DNA of 64,000 nt, taken from NCBI RefSeq assembly GCF_017562075.2, contig NC_054084.1, positions 23,834,285 to 23,898,284 of the forward strand. Direction: 5' to 3'. The position numbers and the translations under genes are program-made. This document shows, one piece after another, positions 12,940 to 26,005 of the stretch; within the stretch, counting starts at the first letter, position 1; every line of letters begins with the position of its first letter. This stretch comes from Anopheles merus (taxonomy: Eukaryota > Arthropoda > Insecta > Diptera > Culicidae). A model generated the notes under the pieces. The model worked only from the letters and a program-made list of their open reading frames with translations, had not been told where the DNA came from and did no database searches.

Positions 12940-13302
12940 ATGCAACAGTCGTACACATATTCCATCAGACCAACTATTTGCTTATTTTTAACATCTGCAC
13001 ATCTCTGCTGCAGGATTATCTTTCATGTTGCGCATCCACCTAGTGTTGTTATGCTTCTTCAACGGAAAACAGATGGTACCTTGTTGCATGTTTCACAAGT
13101 CCATTTTACACTAAACAACTGGTATCTTATCGCGAATAATAAATTTCAAGATTGGCCGTTGAATTTTCAAAACCAAACGCGATTGTTGAGAGATGCTGAT
13201 TCTCGTCCCAATGTGATGATAACGACAAATGGAACTCAGAACAGGTTTTTATTTTTACCGAATCTCATTCTTTATTCTACAAACATTAACGCTTGGAGCT
13301 AG
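12940..13302 (+). CDS. Orphan ORF, 120 aa, function unknown
   Basis: A true ATG start (AATAAATGC) opens a 120-codon frame ending in TAG. The N-terminal 27 residues are moderately hydrophobic with two cysteines. The rest is polar with balanced composition (for example HFTLNNWYLIANNKFQDW) and an N-glycosylation-type NQT and NGT. No domain is recognised. A CTGCAG at about 13008-13013 could also act as a splice acceptor for a shorter exon. It lies alone in AT-rich DNA and may be a remnant of an unrecognised gene or transposon. Confidence 0.27.
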   Translation: MQQSYTYSIRPTICLFLTSAHLCCRIIFHVAHPPSVVMLLQRKTDGTLLHVSQVHFTLNNWYLIANNKFQDWPLNFQNQTRLLRDADSRPNVMITTNGTQNRFLFLPNLILYSTNINAWS

Positions 13303-16300
13303 TATGAAGTACTATTGACTCAAACTCACTAAAAAGGAGAATAACAATGATAGACACTCCGTTGTTTACAATTTCTTCTATGCTACATTTAAATTTAATT
13401 TTACCTCACATGTTTTCGTACAATTCCCAAGGGGAGAGCTGAAAAGAAACAACTCATTGGATAATGATTTATGAACCAATTCGAGACACAAGCAATAATT
13501 TATAAATTAAAATTATGACACTTCATGCCACTTCAAGTACAGCGTACCTTCTCTATGGTAGTCAACAGGAGTCCTTTTGAAATACCGAAATTTTCTTTCA
13601 TTCGTTGGCTCTCTGCTTTGCCAACCGTCTGTACGGTAAAACAACAGGACGTGTTACCGATTGATCAATGAGAAACCGACCCAGAAAGGTTACAAAGTTA
13701 AAGTACATGTTCAGGAAGACGGTGCAGCCAAGCCACGTTGAGCATCCTTTGCTTCGGCTTTTCACTCATCACAACGGGTTTCGTGTGCCGATGCAGTGAG
13801 CGGCGTGGCGTTTATTAATTTTATTAAACACATAAATCGTAAAAATGTGTACCCTGGCTGATGCACCCCACGGTTGTGACGATGTGTTTCGCTACATTAG
13901 AACGATCCGGTGACGCTGATATTTTCATTCAGCTCATGGTGCGTTTTTCATGTAACACATTTTGAGTTTGAAGTAAAATGTGAGCGATTTTCTAATTACT
14001 TTATACTCATGATTGAAAATAAATAGATGACATTAAAGTAATATAATTGTTTGAACTCTGTTCTTCTACTACATTATGGAAAAAAAAAATTAATTAATAA
14101 AAGATTCAAAACTGTAAGACCTGCCTCTTGTGGTGATAACTAATTATGCTTATGATAAAATCGGAGGTAATGCAATATCATGGCTCATGCTGAAACAATT
14201 ACGAAAAGCATCAGCAGAATGTGTTTGTTCATGCCATGTTCAGGATCTGATAATCGATTGATAAATGCCGCTGTTGGATTGCAGAAAAATGTGCTTCAAT
14301 TTAATATCCCACCAGACCCAGACCTGCCCAACACCCCGGCCAGACACCGCGAGACGTTGTAAGACTACCTGGAAATATCACACACATACTGTGCCAGTGA
14401 CAATGATGCAATGGACGCCGCGTATGCATCGACCTTTGGAGGCGTTTGTAAGTTGCCGCCTCATGAACGAGTAAATTTGCATCGGTTAGAGCACACAACA
14501 CAAACCAGCGCGATGCAAAATGATGTCCATTTATGAGCCGCTAAATATTTTCCGGTGTAGAACTTACGTGCCTGTGCAGCTCGGTTCGGTAAACCGGCTT
14601 ATGTTCGAGCCGCGCGGGACGGACGCACGTGCTCGGGAGAGTGTTTTGTTGATCGGTTCGATTGTAATTCCATGAGCCGCTTAAGGAGCAATTTTATTTA
14701 TGAACATCATACCCTTGTAGAGCAAATATAGCGCCTACATACTCGGGGCCACACCATAATTATTAATGCTAACGAATCAATTAATAATAACGTCAACGGT
14801 GTTACTTGTGAGCGAAGAGGTGTTTTGAGCGATACGGCGTTTAAATGTGACTTACTGAAATACTGAATGAAACGAAAAACTGTGTATTTTTGTAGTAAGT
14901 CCCCCAAACAGACAACAAAAACCTCAGATCAATATGTAAGGCGAGTTTTTACTTACCTTTATCGTTGCTGATCCACCGGTATGAAGGTCGTGGCTGTTGT
15001 TTGGATCGCATTTTTATCCTTTTACTATTTTATATAATTCCTAAGGTCATAAAAGCTATCACAAATCAGAGATTGAAATGCAAATTACACTCGTAACTTT
15101 TTGTTAATGTTGAATTATTGAAAATATTAAACAAGAAATGGCATTTAAATATTTCAAACTTGAGATTTTCTATTGATAGCAGAATCCACACGCGTCCGGA
15201 TTGAAGTTCTGAGAGGTCTGCAAAAGAGAAAAAAAGGAATTCAACTTGATTATAACATGCCATTTACCATCGCTGACCTGTTGATGGGAAACAGATCATC
15301 ACTTTGCTGCAGATTGTTTGACATCGTTAATGAGAATTAATTTTTGGTAATGTCAATTTTCCACCCTCAAGCTTACGTGACAAGCAGCCCACGACCGACG
15401 GAACAGACCGGAAGCAGTTTTTAATGATAATTTAATTGAACAAGTCCATCGTGCTTTTTTATGCGAATCCATGCTTCGATCGTTGTCATTTTGAATGATA
15501 ATTTGTCGTATGATGGCTGTTAGCCTGTTAGCGACAACGCGTAAAACTGCTGATGTTAGATGAAAGCATGAGTCTCACAACACCTGCAGATGGATAAGAA
15601 GACAAGCAGAGTGCGTTCCATGTCCAGGGCGAGCTAAAAACTCCGGCGAATCTGATGACAAAGTGCTATCAACTGTTATCGTGTCTCATCGACAGCGACA
15701 GTGTCCGTGGCGTCCATTTGCATGGTCCAAACGGAATCTGCACCGTTCCCATCACGGTCTTTGATGGCAATGCGAACACATCAACACTGGTACGCCTGTT
15801 TCTCATCACGGCTTGTTTGGAGAAGATAATTTAATTACAAATATTTAATCGTTATCGCGCTGCTCACGATAAAACCCGAAGCGAAGGCATTCAAGCAACA
15901 AGCACACCGTGGTCATGATGCCTGAATATACACATTAAAAAATTGTTTGAAATTGTTTAGCTGTTCGTTACAAATTTTCATTACATAAAAATGGTCTTCT
16001 AAGCATCAGGAATCAGTTTTAAAGATCGTGATTGGTGCACGAGATATTTGTATGTTTTTGATGAATTCATGCCTTGTGATCAAAGAAACATCCATAATCC
16101 GCAAACAATACTCTGAATAGATATGTAATCAATACTGATCCACTACATAGATTCGATAACATAGTAGAGCAAAAAACGGAGTTTATTTCCATTTTTGTCG
16201 CAGCTTTACTCTCAAGACCCTTCTCTAACGTGTCGCATCTTATTTTGGCTAAGCTGTTGTCGTTACCGTTAATTTTCATATCCTTTGCTATTTTGTTTTC

Positions 16301-18294
16301 CACCTTTGCGTTCCATTCGCCATGTGTGTGTGTGAGTAGACTCCATACAAAGGTTTTGTATAGACTGCCGTCCATCCTGCAACGGCCTCGATCATCTGGA
16401 GACACTTTCGAGCGATGCATGTTTACGAAAGGATGCGAGCACCATTTGGGATGGCTCCCTCTGCTCACACTGGGACAGTCTGACAAGCGGGTAATGTCGA
16501 CAACAATTGATGTCCAACATAAACCAACTACAAATAAAGCATAGCCCACTCACCCATTATCTCTCACACTCTTTGGGTGACCGCTCATCCGCTACCCCCC
16601 AAATGCCGGTCAAATGTCGTGCGAGTGGACGAAACCGTCATCTCGTGTTGGACGTTGGCTTGCAAGTGGCGAAGAAGATGGACTGATGGGAAGGCAGGGC
16701 CACACTTGGGGGACGATTTTCCTCGAGCAGTGAGATGAAAATCGTCCACCTGTCTGGTGTGTTCTGAAGCATAAAAATCACCGTTATTGATTTTCCATCT
16801 AGTCTCTATCTCTTTCTGACACATCGCTCAACGGAACCCTTCTGCATCGTGTTTCATCGGCTGTTACGTCTTTCGCATGAAGATGGCATGTAGATGACAT
16901 TGCTTCTACTCATTCCTTTTCGACTTGAGCTCACATCCTTTATCGGAACATCCTTTTATGCCCAGCCCAGTCTGAATCGACAACAAGTTTTAATCGTACG
17001 TTATTGTATTGTTATTAAGTGACTAATTTTTGTATGTCTTGTATGAGACCATATTACATCCACAAAAAAAAGAAAAATAAATATCGTAAAATCATGTATC
17101 TTAATGATTAAATAAAAAAAGCAATAAAATGTATCGCCTTGCTTTAGTGATTAACGCCTTTTTTATCTATTCTGTCGCGTGACTCATCTTTTCTTCTGAT
17201 ATCTTTATTATATTAAACTTCAACAGTCAAAGCTACATTTGTAATCAACATTAGAGTTGATTATGTTGTTTACAACCGCAATGAACTAGCTTGCGCATCT
17301 TCATTCAATGTCCAACGCCTTTTAATCGCCCTTTACTAACAAATCCTATCAAGTGTGAGTGAGAGGGCCTATTGGATACAACCTGCCGTCGAAATGTTTA
17401 AATCTGATGGATTGATCTTTTCTTGAGATCGCTTGTACAAACCGGTTATCTGAGCGTGATGCACTACCGAATCTTCAACCCCTTTACTTCACGGCATCTC
17501 GATGACAGTGACGAATTTGTCTGACCGACTGGCTCAACCAGATTCCCCCAAGCGGTTCTTTGAGCTTCTCGTTGGATAGTTGACGCGCTGATGCATATTT
17601 GCAGCGATCCGCTACATTACCGAATGCGACGGGATGACATTTGCATGAGCTAGCTGCAGTGGTGCGGCTGCATTCGTCGACGCACTGACACTGACGAGCT
17701 GACTTTTACAGTGACGAGTCGTGAATTTGTGTCTAGTCATTCCACTTTCCCGCTGTTGCGCTGGGGAAAGAGACCGAGCGAGCGAGCCAACGAACAGCTG
17801 CGAAATGATTAGCAGCGTCAATCACAGCTCGGTTGTGATCCCACTCGGGGCCCCGGACCGAAATGGGATGATTTCCCGGCAGATATTTATATCCCCCGAC
17901 GTGACATATGAAACACCGCAACCGCTAATAACAATCATTACCCGAGGCGTTTTATTGCGAGCAACAAATAGGTGTCATTTAGTGTGGCAGATCATTTAGT
18001 TTTCCTTCGTTTGTTCTGGTATGATCGCGGGTACAAATAAGCAGGTTTTCGGTGCATAAAAATGTAGCTCTAGGTAAGCATTTTGAGTTTATCATTAGGA
18101 GAATAGTTGAAGTTTTCAGATGCATTTTTAAAAATAGAGTTCTCGAAGTGAAAACTAGTGAAACTATTTTTAATTTAGTTACGGAATGCAATAAACTTAT
18201 CTTTGTAAGAACTGCCACACAATCATTTAGAAGTTCAGAATTAGTACAAATAATTTATTGTTTCAGAATCTTTTGAAGCATTAAAAAAATAAGC
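13303..18294. other. Intergenic, no supported gene
   Basis: Alternates between AT-rich stretches and moderately GC-rich islands (for example 14.3-14.7, 15.6-15.8 and 17.3-17.9 kb). The longest frame, 16067-16549 on the minus strand, overlaps an open frame on the other strand and has no recognisable motif. No tRNA or transposon signal seen. Confidence 0.5.
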
Positions 18295-18307
18295 AATAGA
18301 AAAGATC

Positions 18308-18384
18308 TTCTCTTCTTCTTCTTTGGCTCAACAACCGATGTCGGTCAAGGCCTGCCTGTACCCAATTGTGGGCTTTGGCTTTCG
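18308..18384 (-). mobile_element. 5'-truncated SINE with perfect 13-bp target-site duplication
   Basis: About 77 bp match the 3' part of the SINE at 32334-32540: GTACAGGCAGGCCTTGACC, then TTGTTGAGCCAAAG and a GAA-repeat tail, read on the minus strand. It is flanked by identical 13-bp repeats AATAGAAAAGATC at 18295-18307 and 18385-18397. The tRNA-like 5' part is absent because of truncation at insertion, as is usual for LINE-mobilised copies. The intact duplication points to a fairly recent insertion. Confidence 0.85.
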
Positions 18385-18397
18385 AATAGAAAAGATC

Positions 18398-21082
18398 ATG
18401 GATAAATTAAATGCCGATAAGATCCTTCACATAAAAAGTTTATGACTTACGGAACTTAATGAACAGACAAACAAGTCAGATTTGTGTTTCTTTTTCGAAG
18501 CATTCGTTTGAGACTCCAACGGTAGCAGATGAATTGTCGCGCGCACGTTAAATTTATTGCTGACAGTGACGAATACACAACACACAACTTTTGCTGACCT
18601 TTGAAACGGGTCGACTCTATACAAAAGTGCTGAGTCTGTTTTGGGATGTAGTGAAAAAAAACTCCAAATTTGTGTATTTTTATACTTTTTTGTGACTTTG
18701 GAAAATAATAAAAGAATCTAAAAATATAGTTGAGTTGAACTAAACAATAATTTTAACCGATATTCCGTACTTCCAAACAAAACTAGCAAGAAAGACTGAA
18801 ATAAGATTTAAAGAAACTAATAATTTACTCAACTCATAATTTTAGTGTATGAAGATCGTTGAATATCCTCGAAAACATAAATAATTTTTATATTTTCAAG
18901 CAAAACTTGTAACATTACATTTCATGTGATCAAAGTGAAAATTCCTTTCTGACACCATCTGACACCCAACACCATCGCGCATGACTCGAGCCGCGCAAGG
19001 AGACGCACGCGTACGAATTCGTTGAACTCACGATGCTCAAACAGTTGAATGAGCGATGCGCATGATGCTCAAATTGTGTGGCATGCGTTCGGGAGCTATA
19101 GGTATTCGTAAAATTCGCTAATTGCATATTGCGTTCGGAGCTGTCGCCTGTCGGAGATGGTAAATTAATTTCGCCAACAGCCAAACGATGCTGCCGTACG
19201 GCCAACTGCTTCTGGATCAACGGATTGAGGTTTACGGAGAAGTTCTTTAATCTCGTGTGGGATCTCTTGATCGATATGGACAGGAATATTTCAGTGTGAC
19301 ATGATTATGAACTGCAAAGTAAGCTGCTTAGTTAATAAGGTTCATCAACAGCTGTTTTGATGTTTAGTTCCGAGAGATGTTTAAAGTGAATCATACCAAT
19401 AGCGATATCTCAAACTTTAGTTCAATTTATCTCTGTTGTAATCAGACGATACGTCATTGGGATGTCATAAAATGTCCAAGCTTAGCCAGGCGAGTCTGAT
19501 AAATATAAATGACAAACTCCAGCCACTGGAAAACTGTTATTGGTTTTTCGGAAACGTGGAATGTCGGTAAAATCGCCTCAATATTCGACATCCTGACAGC
19601 ACAATTCTGATCCAGACGTGGTGTGAGATTAAACATTACCATTACGCAGTTTAATTCATGCGTTTGACCGGTCAAAGGGAGGGCGTAGGAAAGGTTGATT
19701 ATTTTTAGAACACGCACGTTGCATGTTGCGAAACGAGTGCATGAAGGAATTATTCGAATGTAACACACACACACCATTACAGACAGCACGAATGATGTCA
19801 CCGATGACAACAGTACCAAATGACAATATGTCACTATGAATCGCAAATCGTGAGTCATTTATTTTTCCATTTTCCACCGTGCAGTTGCTGGAAATGGCCT
19901 CACACACCTCTGTTGCCTCTTCCAGTACCACACATTGGCTAACACAGCTCCACTGCCCTGGAATGATGGCAGACGAGAGACGCGAATGTTGGCATCGGTG
20001 TATCGTTTGCATTTTATGATGTGCGAAATGCCGATCTGCGTGGTGTAACGGACATCCGTTGCACGTTAGGCATAAAACACTGGCCATTGAGCATTGATCT
20101 ATTGCGTCAAATAACATTTTGTGACTCATCCGATGCGATTCCGAAGCTACCAATCAAAAGTATGTATCAGACATTTGATTCGCAAATCAACAAAGCAGTT
20201 ATCACGAATTGACAGTAAGCTATGGTTTGGCCAGATAAAAACATTTCATATTTTGACCCCTCTCTATTTGAAAGTGGGCTGGCATAGAGCGCATCAACAA
20301 TTGGTACATCATTGTTTTTGCGTATGACCTTTATGTGATTTGCCTCAGTCTTTGCAGTTAAAGGGTCTTTACAGGAATTGAACATTCATGGTATCGTGTT
20401 GCATGTTGCAAATGCATCTATTTTGAATCTTTTTCTTTTCCCTTTTCTCTCAAGCAATTGCTATTTCTGGCAGTATTTTCTAGCATTTCTTCAACCACCA
20501 GACATCCGAATGAGGCGTGAAAAACACTGCAAGTTGAAAGAGAACTACATTTCTTCCTCATACAACAAATACGTCATGCTATTTCTGAATGCTTTCTCCT
20601 TCTCACAACGTGATGAATTATCCGTTCCATGTGTTTGCCATACATCAGATCAATCATTCCATCATCCTTGGCACATACTTGCTCACACTTGCTGATGCTG
20701 ACCCAAGTGATGAGATGATGCCGATGTGTGCTGTGCTAAAATAATTTTCGCATGCCTTCGTTCTGAAACATTGATTTGATGGGACGTGTGTCGTGATGAC
20801 TGATGTCTTTGTGTTTGCTCAGATTCTTTTTAAAGGTATGCGTCAAATATTAGCAGCGTAGTAACCTACAAATATAAAAATATGTTTAAAGTATTTCTAC
20901 TATTGCATTGCATCCTTCAGTAAAAGTTATTAAATCAATTTTCATTGACTGAAACTAGACCACAGCCCACTAATCACTCATTCATGGTTTTCGTATTCTA
21001 TGCTACGCTTTCTTCAAACATAAACAATGCACAGAACGATTCAAAGAACCTTAAATAAATCATCCACCTATTGACAGATCAA
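18398..21082. other. Intergenic, no supported gene
   Basis: AT-rich at 18.6-18.95 kb, mixed elsewhere. Two overlapping minus-strand frames (19454-19858 and 19656-20153) and a plus-strand frame with a non-ATG start (20378-20695) show no motif or domain. No repeat recognised. Confidence 0.5.
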
Positions 21083-21271
21083 TTAATAAAACATCATTCT
21101 TTTATCTGCAACATTAGAAGACAATGGACCCCACAACGTTGCCGCTCCTCGCTCAAAACGCACACCAAAAAAGCTGACCGCAAGAACGTAGAATAACGAT
21201 AGGATTAGCAGTGTAAGAAACGAAAAATAAACCTTCCAGTCTTGCGTTTCCCCAGTCCCCGACTCGACCAT
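21083..21271 (-). CDS. Candidate single-pass membrane microprotein, 62 aa
   Basis: On the minus strand ACCATGG, a strong initiation context, opens a 62-codon frame. About 13 polar residues (with acidic positions and WK) lead into a transmembrane segment of about 20-22 residues, VYFSFLTLLILSLFYVLAV, followed by FFGVRFERG and a soluble tail. This single-pass layout is like many short insect membrane peptides, but I recognise no family. Upstream in transcription, near 21345, a TCAGTCG could serve as an initiator. There is no partner gene. It may be a small gene, an exon of a larger gene, or chance. Confidence 0.3.
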   Translation of the reverse strand: MVESGTGETQDWKVYFSFLTLLILSLFYVLAVSFFGVRFERGAATLWGPLSSNVADKRMMFY

Positions 21272-22807
21272 GGTAGTTTTGATGTTTTCTATCACTCAGC
21301 CCGATCACTCAGCTGTCCAGTCGGTTGATCCTTACCGACTGATGAAAAGAATAACAGCTCCGTTCTGCTCACGACGACGCTGGAGATGACGATGATGATG
21401 ACGATAATGATGGAAATGATGACGGAAACTCAACCCGCCGAATACCACCCATCAGTGCGGGCGAACTCATCTCCGAAACCCCTTCACGCAAGCGGATTGA
21501 TGTTTGATGGAGAGCCCTCTTCACCACCACCACCCCGTGGTCCGAGGAATCCGAAATACCAAGAAAGACGCCTTCAAATCCACGAATGGCTCTCTATCTT
21601 CATCACAATCATAATCAACTACGGCTCCGGTATTGATCCAACAGTTTGGTGGCGGTGGGTAGAGAACGGGACAAGCGGTCTCTCCATCGTCTGTTCTACT
21701 CAAACACAACTGACACATAGCGCACGAATCGCCAAATTCTTATCACTCCAGTCACTCAGAATGCTTTTCCGCGTCAACAATCATCGTTCGGGCCCGGGCC
21801 AAGATCAAACTTCCTCTTCTTCACCGGGCAAGAAATGATGCGCGCCGTTAGAAACTATCGAACTTGACAAAACGAATCAATCAATTCTACTTGAAGCGAT
21901 TGGACAGTTGGATAGAGTTAGAGTCAGAAGACTGGAGAGGAATGGACGAGCGGATGAAATAAAAATTGTGTGTCAGTCTGGCACCGGACGAACCGGTCAA
22001 CGTAGACGGATTGATACGTTGAACGAATCATCATCCATCCAGCTTGGTGCTGTGGGGGAGCTCCGTTTGATGGGAGCTGGCGTGAACGAGAATGACAGCG
22101 CATGTTTCTAGCGTTCTGGTTCTCTTACATCTTACTCTTTGGCGCTTTTTATTCTCGTGACAAGAATTTACACTGAATTAAACATATTAATTTGTCGTTA
22201 ACATACTGTGGCTGTCAAAATTTGTCACAAGTCACAACAAAATTAGTCAGTGTAACAATACATATAAGAAAAAATGTTCGTATGATTTTCCCCGTTAGTT
22301 TCCCGTAGAAAAGTAAACTGGGGTTTCAGTTATCTTTTTCATAGTGAATTTGAAATTTAAATTTAATTCAGTTCTCAACGCGGCTCTGTTTACCGTGCAG
22401 TTTTAATGAAACAGATCTACTCGTCTAAATTTTGAACAGCGTACAGTTTATATAATTTTGCAGAAATGTCTAAATTTATATGAAAAATTTACGCAATGCA
22501 GGAACAACAAATGTGTGTACGTAATGTACTCCTTCATGATGTAGAGAAAACTGTCCTGAGCTACAGTCCCCAGATGATACTCAATAATACATAATAATAA
22601 CGAAAGTAATAATTACTCAAAGAATCACATTTAAATTAAAATTAAACATATCGATCGCTCATGAGCTGTTAAATTTTGAAACAAAAATGCCATTTAATTA
22701 AACAAATATCTACAGGACACCTAGCGTGTTTTCACTGCGATTGTATCAAGTAAACACTTTTATTTGATGCACCACTTAGTTATATCGCGGTAATTAAAAA
22801 TCGTGCA
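21272..22807. other. Intergenic, no supported gene
   Basis: Contains a short ATG-repeat-like tract at 21386-21425 (methionine/threonine-rich translation, an artefact), a GC-richer stretch to 22.1 kb, then AT-rich sequence leading to the IR pseudogene. I see nothing else. Confidence 0.5.
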
Positions 22808-23655
22808 GTGCAGATGTTTCATGATTTTTTCAAAATAGAGGAAAGGCATAAAAATAAAAAGATTCAATCAATTTGTTTAAAATCCAATGCTGTGCAGTGT
22901 CCATTGCATTACAGTGTTCACGAGCAGGTATACAACATCTGTGTAGTGGAAATAATACAGCAGCTCTTTTCATACACAGAGCAGACTACATCAATGCTTA
23001 GAAACAGTTCAGTTAGAGCTACCGATGTTTGGATTAGTTTGTCAAAGAATGACCAAAGTGATCCTGAATAAGCGATATCGTTACAGCGTTTGTTGTCTTG
23101 TACCAATTTTACGAAAATAATCTTGTATCGAAAGCTTGACGCTTTAATGATGGACGTTGATGTGTTGCCTGCCCCAATTGTTATGATATGTTTCATTTCC
23201 CAGGTAGGTTCTACTTTGCCTTACGAAGAGCAAATAATTGCGTAAAATAATAAACGTAATCTTACTTACGTCAGCTCAACTAAGAGGCGTTCGTTCACAA
23301 CTAGCCCGTAGTAAAATGAGAATGAAGTTAATATCGGTTGTGGAACTCCGGAAAAATCAGTGAGATCGTGAAATTATTGGCATCAGTTGAGTTTTTCACG
23401 ACCTATACGTCGTGTGCAGCGTAAAGTTTTACATTGTACAACCGATGACCTATCATTCGTTTCTTCAGGCCTTGAAAGTTCACGCCTCACACGATTTTCA
23501 GTACTAGTTTCTTAACTATCAAAGTAACTATTACGGCACGCGAGTGAATGTGTCTTGTTTGGTGGCTTCGCCCTTTGTCAAAAAAAATTTAACAACGATG
23601 CAAATTGTGGGAATTGATATTGATCTTCTGTTGCTTTGGTTTGCTTTGAAGAAGG
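22808..23655 (+). pseudogene. Decayed divergent ionotropic receptor (truncated)
   Basis: The reading starting GTG-CAG-ATG-TTT (MQMFHDFF if read as Met) matches MQLLKLFF of the neighbours, so the start codon appears mutated from ATG to GTG. VVEIIQQLFSYTEQTTSML and SLSKNDQSDPE match exon 1, followed by a stop (23069-23071) and then frame-preserved LQRLLSC. A donor GTAGGT follows near 23203. Exon-2-like sequence resumes around 23320-23655, with relics of MTYHPFLQ..., YYGKQVNVSC and GIDIRLL, but stops interrupt it (for example near 23506). The ligand-binding second half and all channel segments are absent. This is the first member of the tandem array and is non-functional. Confidence 0.85.
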
Positions 23656-24084
23656 TAAATGGTACAAGGTAAAAAATGGTTAAAAATGGTTAAAAATGTG
23701 TTTCTTTTAAAAACATTAGTTTTGGCATACATGGTATAGTAAAACATACGTGCAAGAAAGTAAAGCGTCTAGTAACTCAAAAGGATGAATGATTTCTTTG
23801 ATAATAAGTTCTGTATAGCAGATATGCTACACCGAGATCCAGTGATTGATCATTAGAATTTTATTCTGTATAAAAAAAGGGCAATTCATTCTTGTTCATT
23901 ATGCATGAGTAAACATAAAAAATAAAAGTCATTGATTGTGAAAGCTTTCCCATACCAATGGATGGTTCAAGGAAACCTTTCCATCAAAATTTCATGCAAT
24001 ATGCAGTATCTGTAATCCGTCACACTGTTCGCCGTTACACTGATCAAATTGAAGTGTTTTGCTCCGTATTTTCAACTAAGCGTC

Positions 24085-24117
24085 ATTTAGTGTTTCGTCA
24101 AGTGCTCATATGGAAAT
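24085..24117 (+). promoter_or_regulatory. Initiator-like motif and 29-nt leader of the first intact IR gene
   Basis: CATTTAGTG with its A at 24089 corresponds to CATTCAGTG before the third gene and ACTCAGTGC before the second. In all three genes this A is exactly 29 nt upstream of the ATG. The arthropod initiator consensus is TCAGT; here it is TTAGT. No TATA box is evident. Transcription start is inferred. Confidence 0.4.
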
Positions 24118-25946
24118 ATGCAGCTACTAAAGCTCTTCTTCATCATTCTGCTTCCCTTATGTGATGGAAAACAAATCATTGAGAAGATCTTCAAACACAT
24201 TGAGCATACGATTTCCATGCTTCAAGACAGTTCAACCAGTTCAAATCATGTATGGTTTAGCCTACCAAAAAGTGAACACAGTGATCCTGAATGGTTCGTA
24301 CCATTGCAACGTTTGCTATCGTGCGCCAATACTACGAAAATTATCATGACACAATCGCCAGATGCAAACCCTGTTCTGGATATTATCGATGAGCTGACTC
24401 CACCATTTGTTTTGATACTTTTTGTTTTTCAAGTATGCTATTATTTGGACCAAACTAACAAATTGCCAATTTAACATTATATTTCTCCTCTTGCCAGCCA
24501 GATGTATTCTTCATAAATTGGTTTGTGGAATTGACGAAACGGTACATGAGAACGAAGATGATAGTCGTCATCGAGTTGGAGACACCATCAGAAATCTCTG
24601 GGCTGATACAAGCCACGTCTAAAGTTGAATTTTACCACGTGCTATACTTAACGTACAGTCAAAAACGTAACGTTATACAGCCAATGACCTACCATCCGTT
24701 CCTCCAAACCTTGAAAGTTCATTCGGTAGAAGATTTCCAATATTTGTTTCCCAACTATCAAAGAAACTATTACGGCAAGCAAGTAAATGTGTCTTGCATG
24801 TTCGCTACACCATTCATAGAGTCTAGTTTAACAAAATCCCAAGCTGGCGGTATTGATATTCGTTTGCTATCTACATTTGCTAGCGTTCATAATATACAAT
24901 TCAATGTGATTGTTTCGTTCCATCCAAAAAAAGGAGCAATGAAATTTTTAATGAAAGCTACCGAAAGTCGATCTGTGATCTGGTTGAATCGAGTGACATG
25001 GAAAGTCTATACGAAGTATGAAGTCCCCGTACCTGATTTGATTGAGTTTGTAATTATTGCTCCTCGTGGAGCACCACTAACCATACCGGAAATATTCTTG
25101 CAACCACTCACCTTCGCTTCCTGGATGCTTTTGCTCGTGATCGTTTTGGTCAGCTTTGTAGTGATGTGGAATACTGGGCAATACTTTCGCAACGATCTGA
25201 TTTTGCTGCCATTCTGTGGCATCGAGCGTTACAATCTGAACGACACGAGAGCATTGGAAAAGATGATTGTTGTAGGCTTGATGGTGTTTTACTTTGTGAT
25301 ACAAAGTGGATATGAATCAATCATCATTTCGTTGATCTCAGAAGTTCCTTTTCATCCCGATATAGAAACGTTGGACCATCTTAAAGAACAAAACATGCCA
25401 GTAATACTGTACGATCGAGAGAATCAGGAATTTTTCAAAACATTGTTGGAAGAGAAGAACATTACTGTGATTGTAGATTCATCGTCTATGTTTAACAGTT
25501 TACTCAGCAATGTTTCTATGGTGCACAACAAACGAACTGCTTTAAACATGATACATTTTTCTGGGTTTTATGATTTCAAAAACAATCGCAGAAAGTACAG
25601 CATTCTGCAGGATTCGTTTGCTCCTCATCCAACTAGCTTTACTTTTTTTCAGCGATCAATGTTGCAGGAAATATTTCACAAGCATGTAATAACTGTGTTT
25701 GAATCAGGTTTGTTTTTGCATTGGTATTCTCATCGCCACCACATGTATACGACACATACGAATAAAGAGGGAGAAAATGAAGATGGAGATATAGTTAAAT
25801 TTAATGATCTAGCACCGTTTTGGGCTGTTGTGGGTATAGGATGGACGCTAAGTATTGTTGCGTTTTTGTTAGAGCGATTTACAAACTTAAGCATGGAACT
25901 TAAGCTGAAAGCACCCCAACGAGAACCATTTGGAAATGAAGATTAA
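24118..25946 (+). CDS. Divergent ionotropic receptor (IR), 587 aa, first intact gene of the tandem array
   Basis: Two exons, 24118-24432 and 24498-25946, joined in phase 0 across a 65-bp GT...TTGCCAG intron. Start MQLLKLFFIILL serves as a signal peptide. Residues 20-300 form the extracellular ligand-binding part, with N-glycosylation sites such as NVS. Transmembrane segments are at about 311-332 (FASWMLLLVIVLVSFVVMW), 361-387 (MIVVGLMVFYFVIQSG) and 546-567 (FWAVVGIGWTLSIVAFLLERF), with a pore loop (LILLPFCGIERYN) between the first two and a second ligand-binding lobe between TM2 and TM3. This is the S1-TM1-pore-TM2-S2-TM3 order of the iGluR/IR superfamily, without a large amino-terminal domain. 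Divergent IRs act as ligand-gated cation channel subunits in chemosensory, often gustatory, neurons; ligand and partner here are unknown. It ends in a 20-residue tail. Sequence around the pore is nearly identical to its two neighbours. Confidence 0.93.
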
Positions 25947-25999
25947 ATACAAAAACGACTATAAAAACCTGATATTAAACAATGCATTAAGAAATATTT

Positions 26000-26005
26000 A
26001 ATAAA
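26000..26005 (+). terminator. Polyadenylation signal AATAAA
   Basis: AATAAA begins 54 nt after the stop codon of the first intact IR gene, within an AT-rich stretch (TTTAATAAATATTTAT). It is the nearest such signal and probably ends this transcript, giving a short 3' UTR. Confidence 0.55.

Noticed and set aside
21386..21838. 150-codon plus-strand frame starting with methionine/threonine repeats
   Set aside because: The start is a GATGAT-type simple repeat and the remainder lacks any motif; a minus-strand frame overlaps it.
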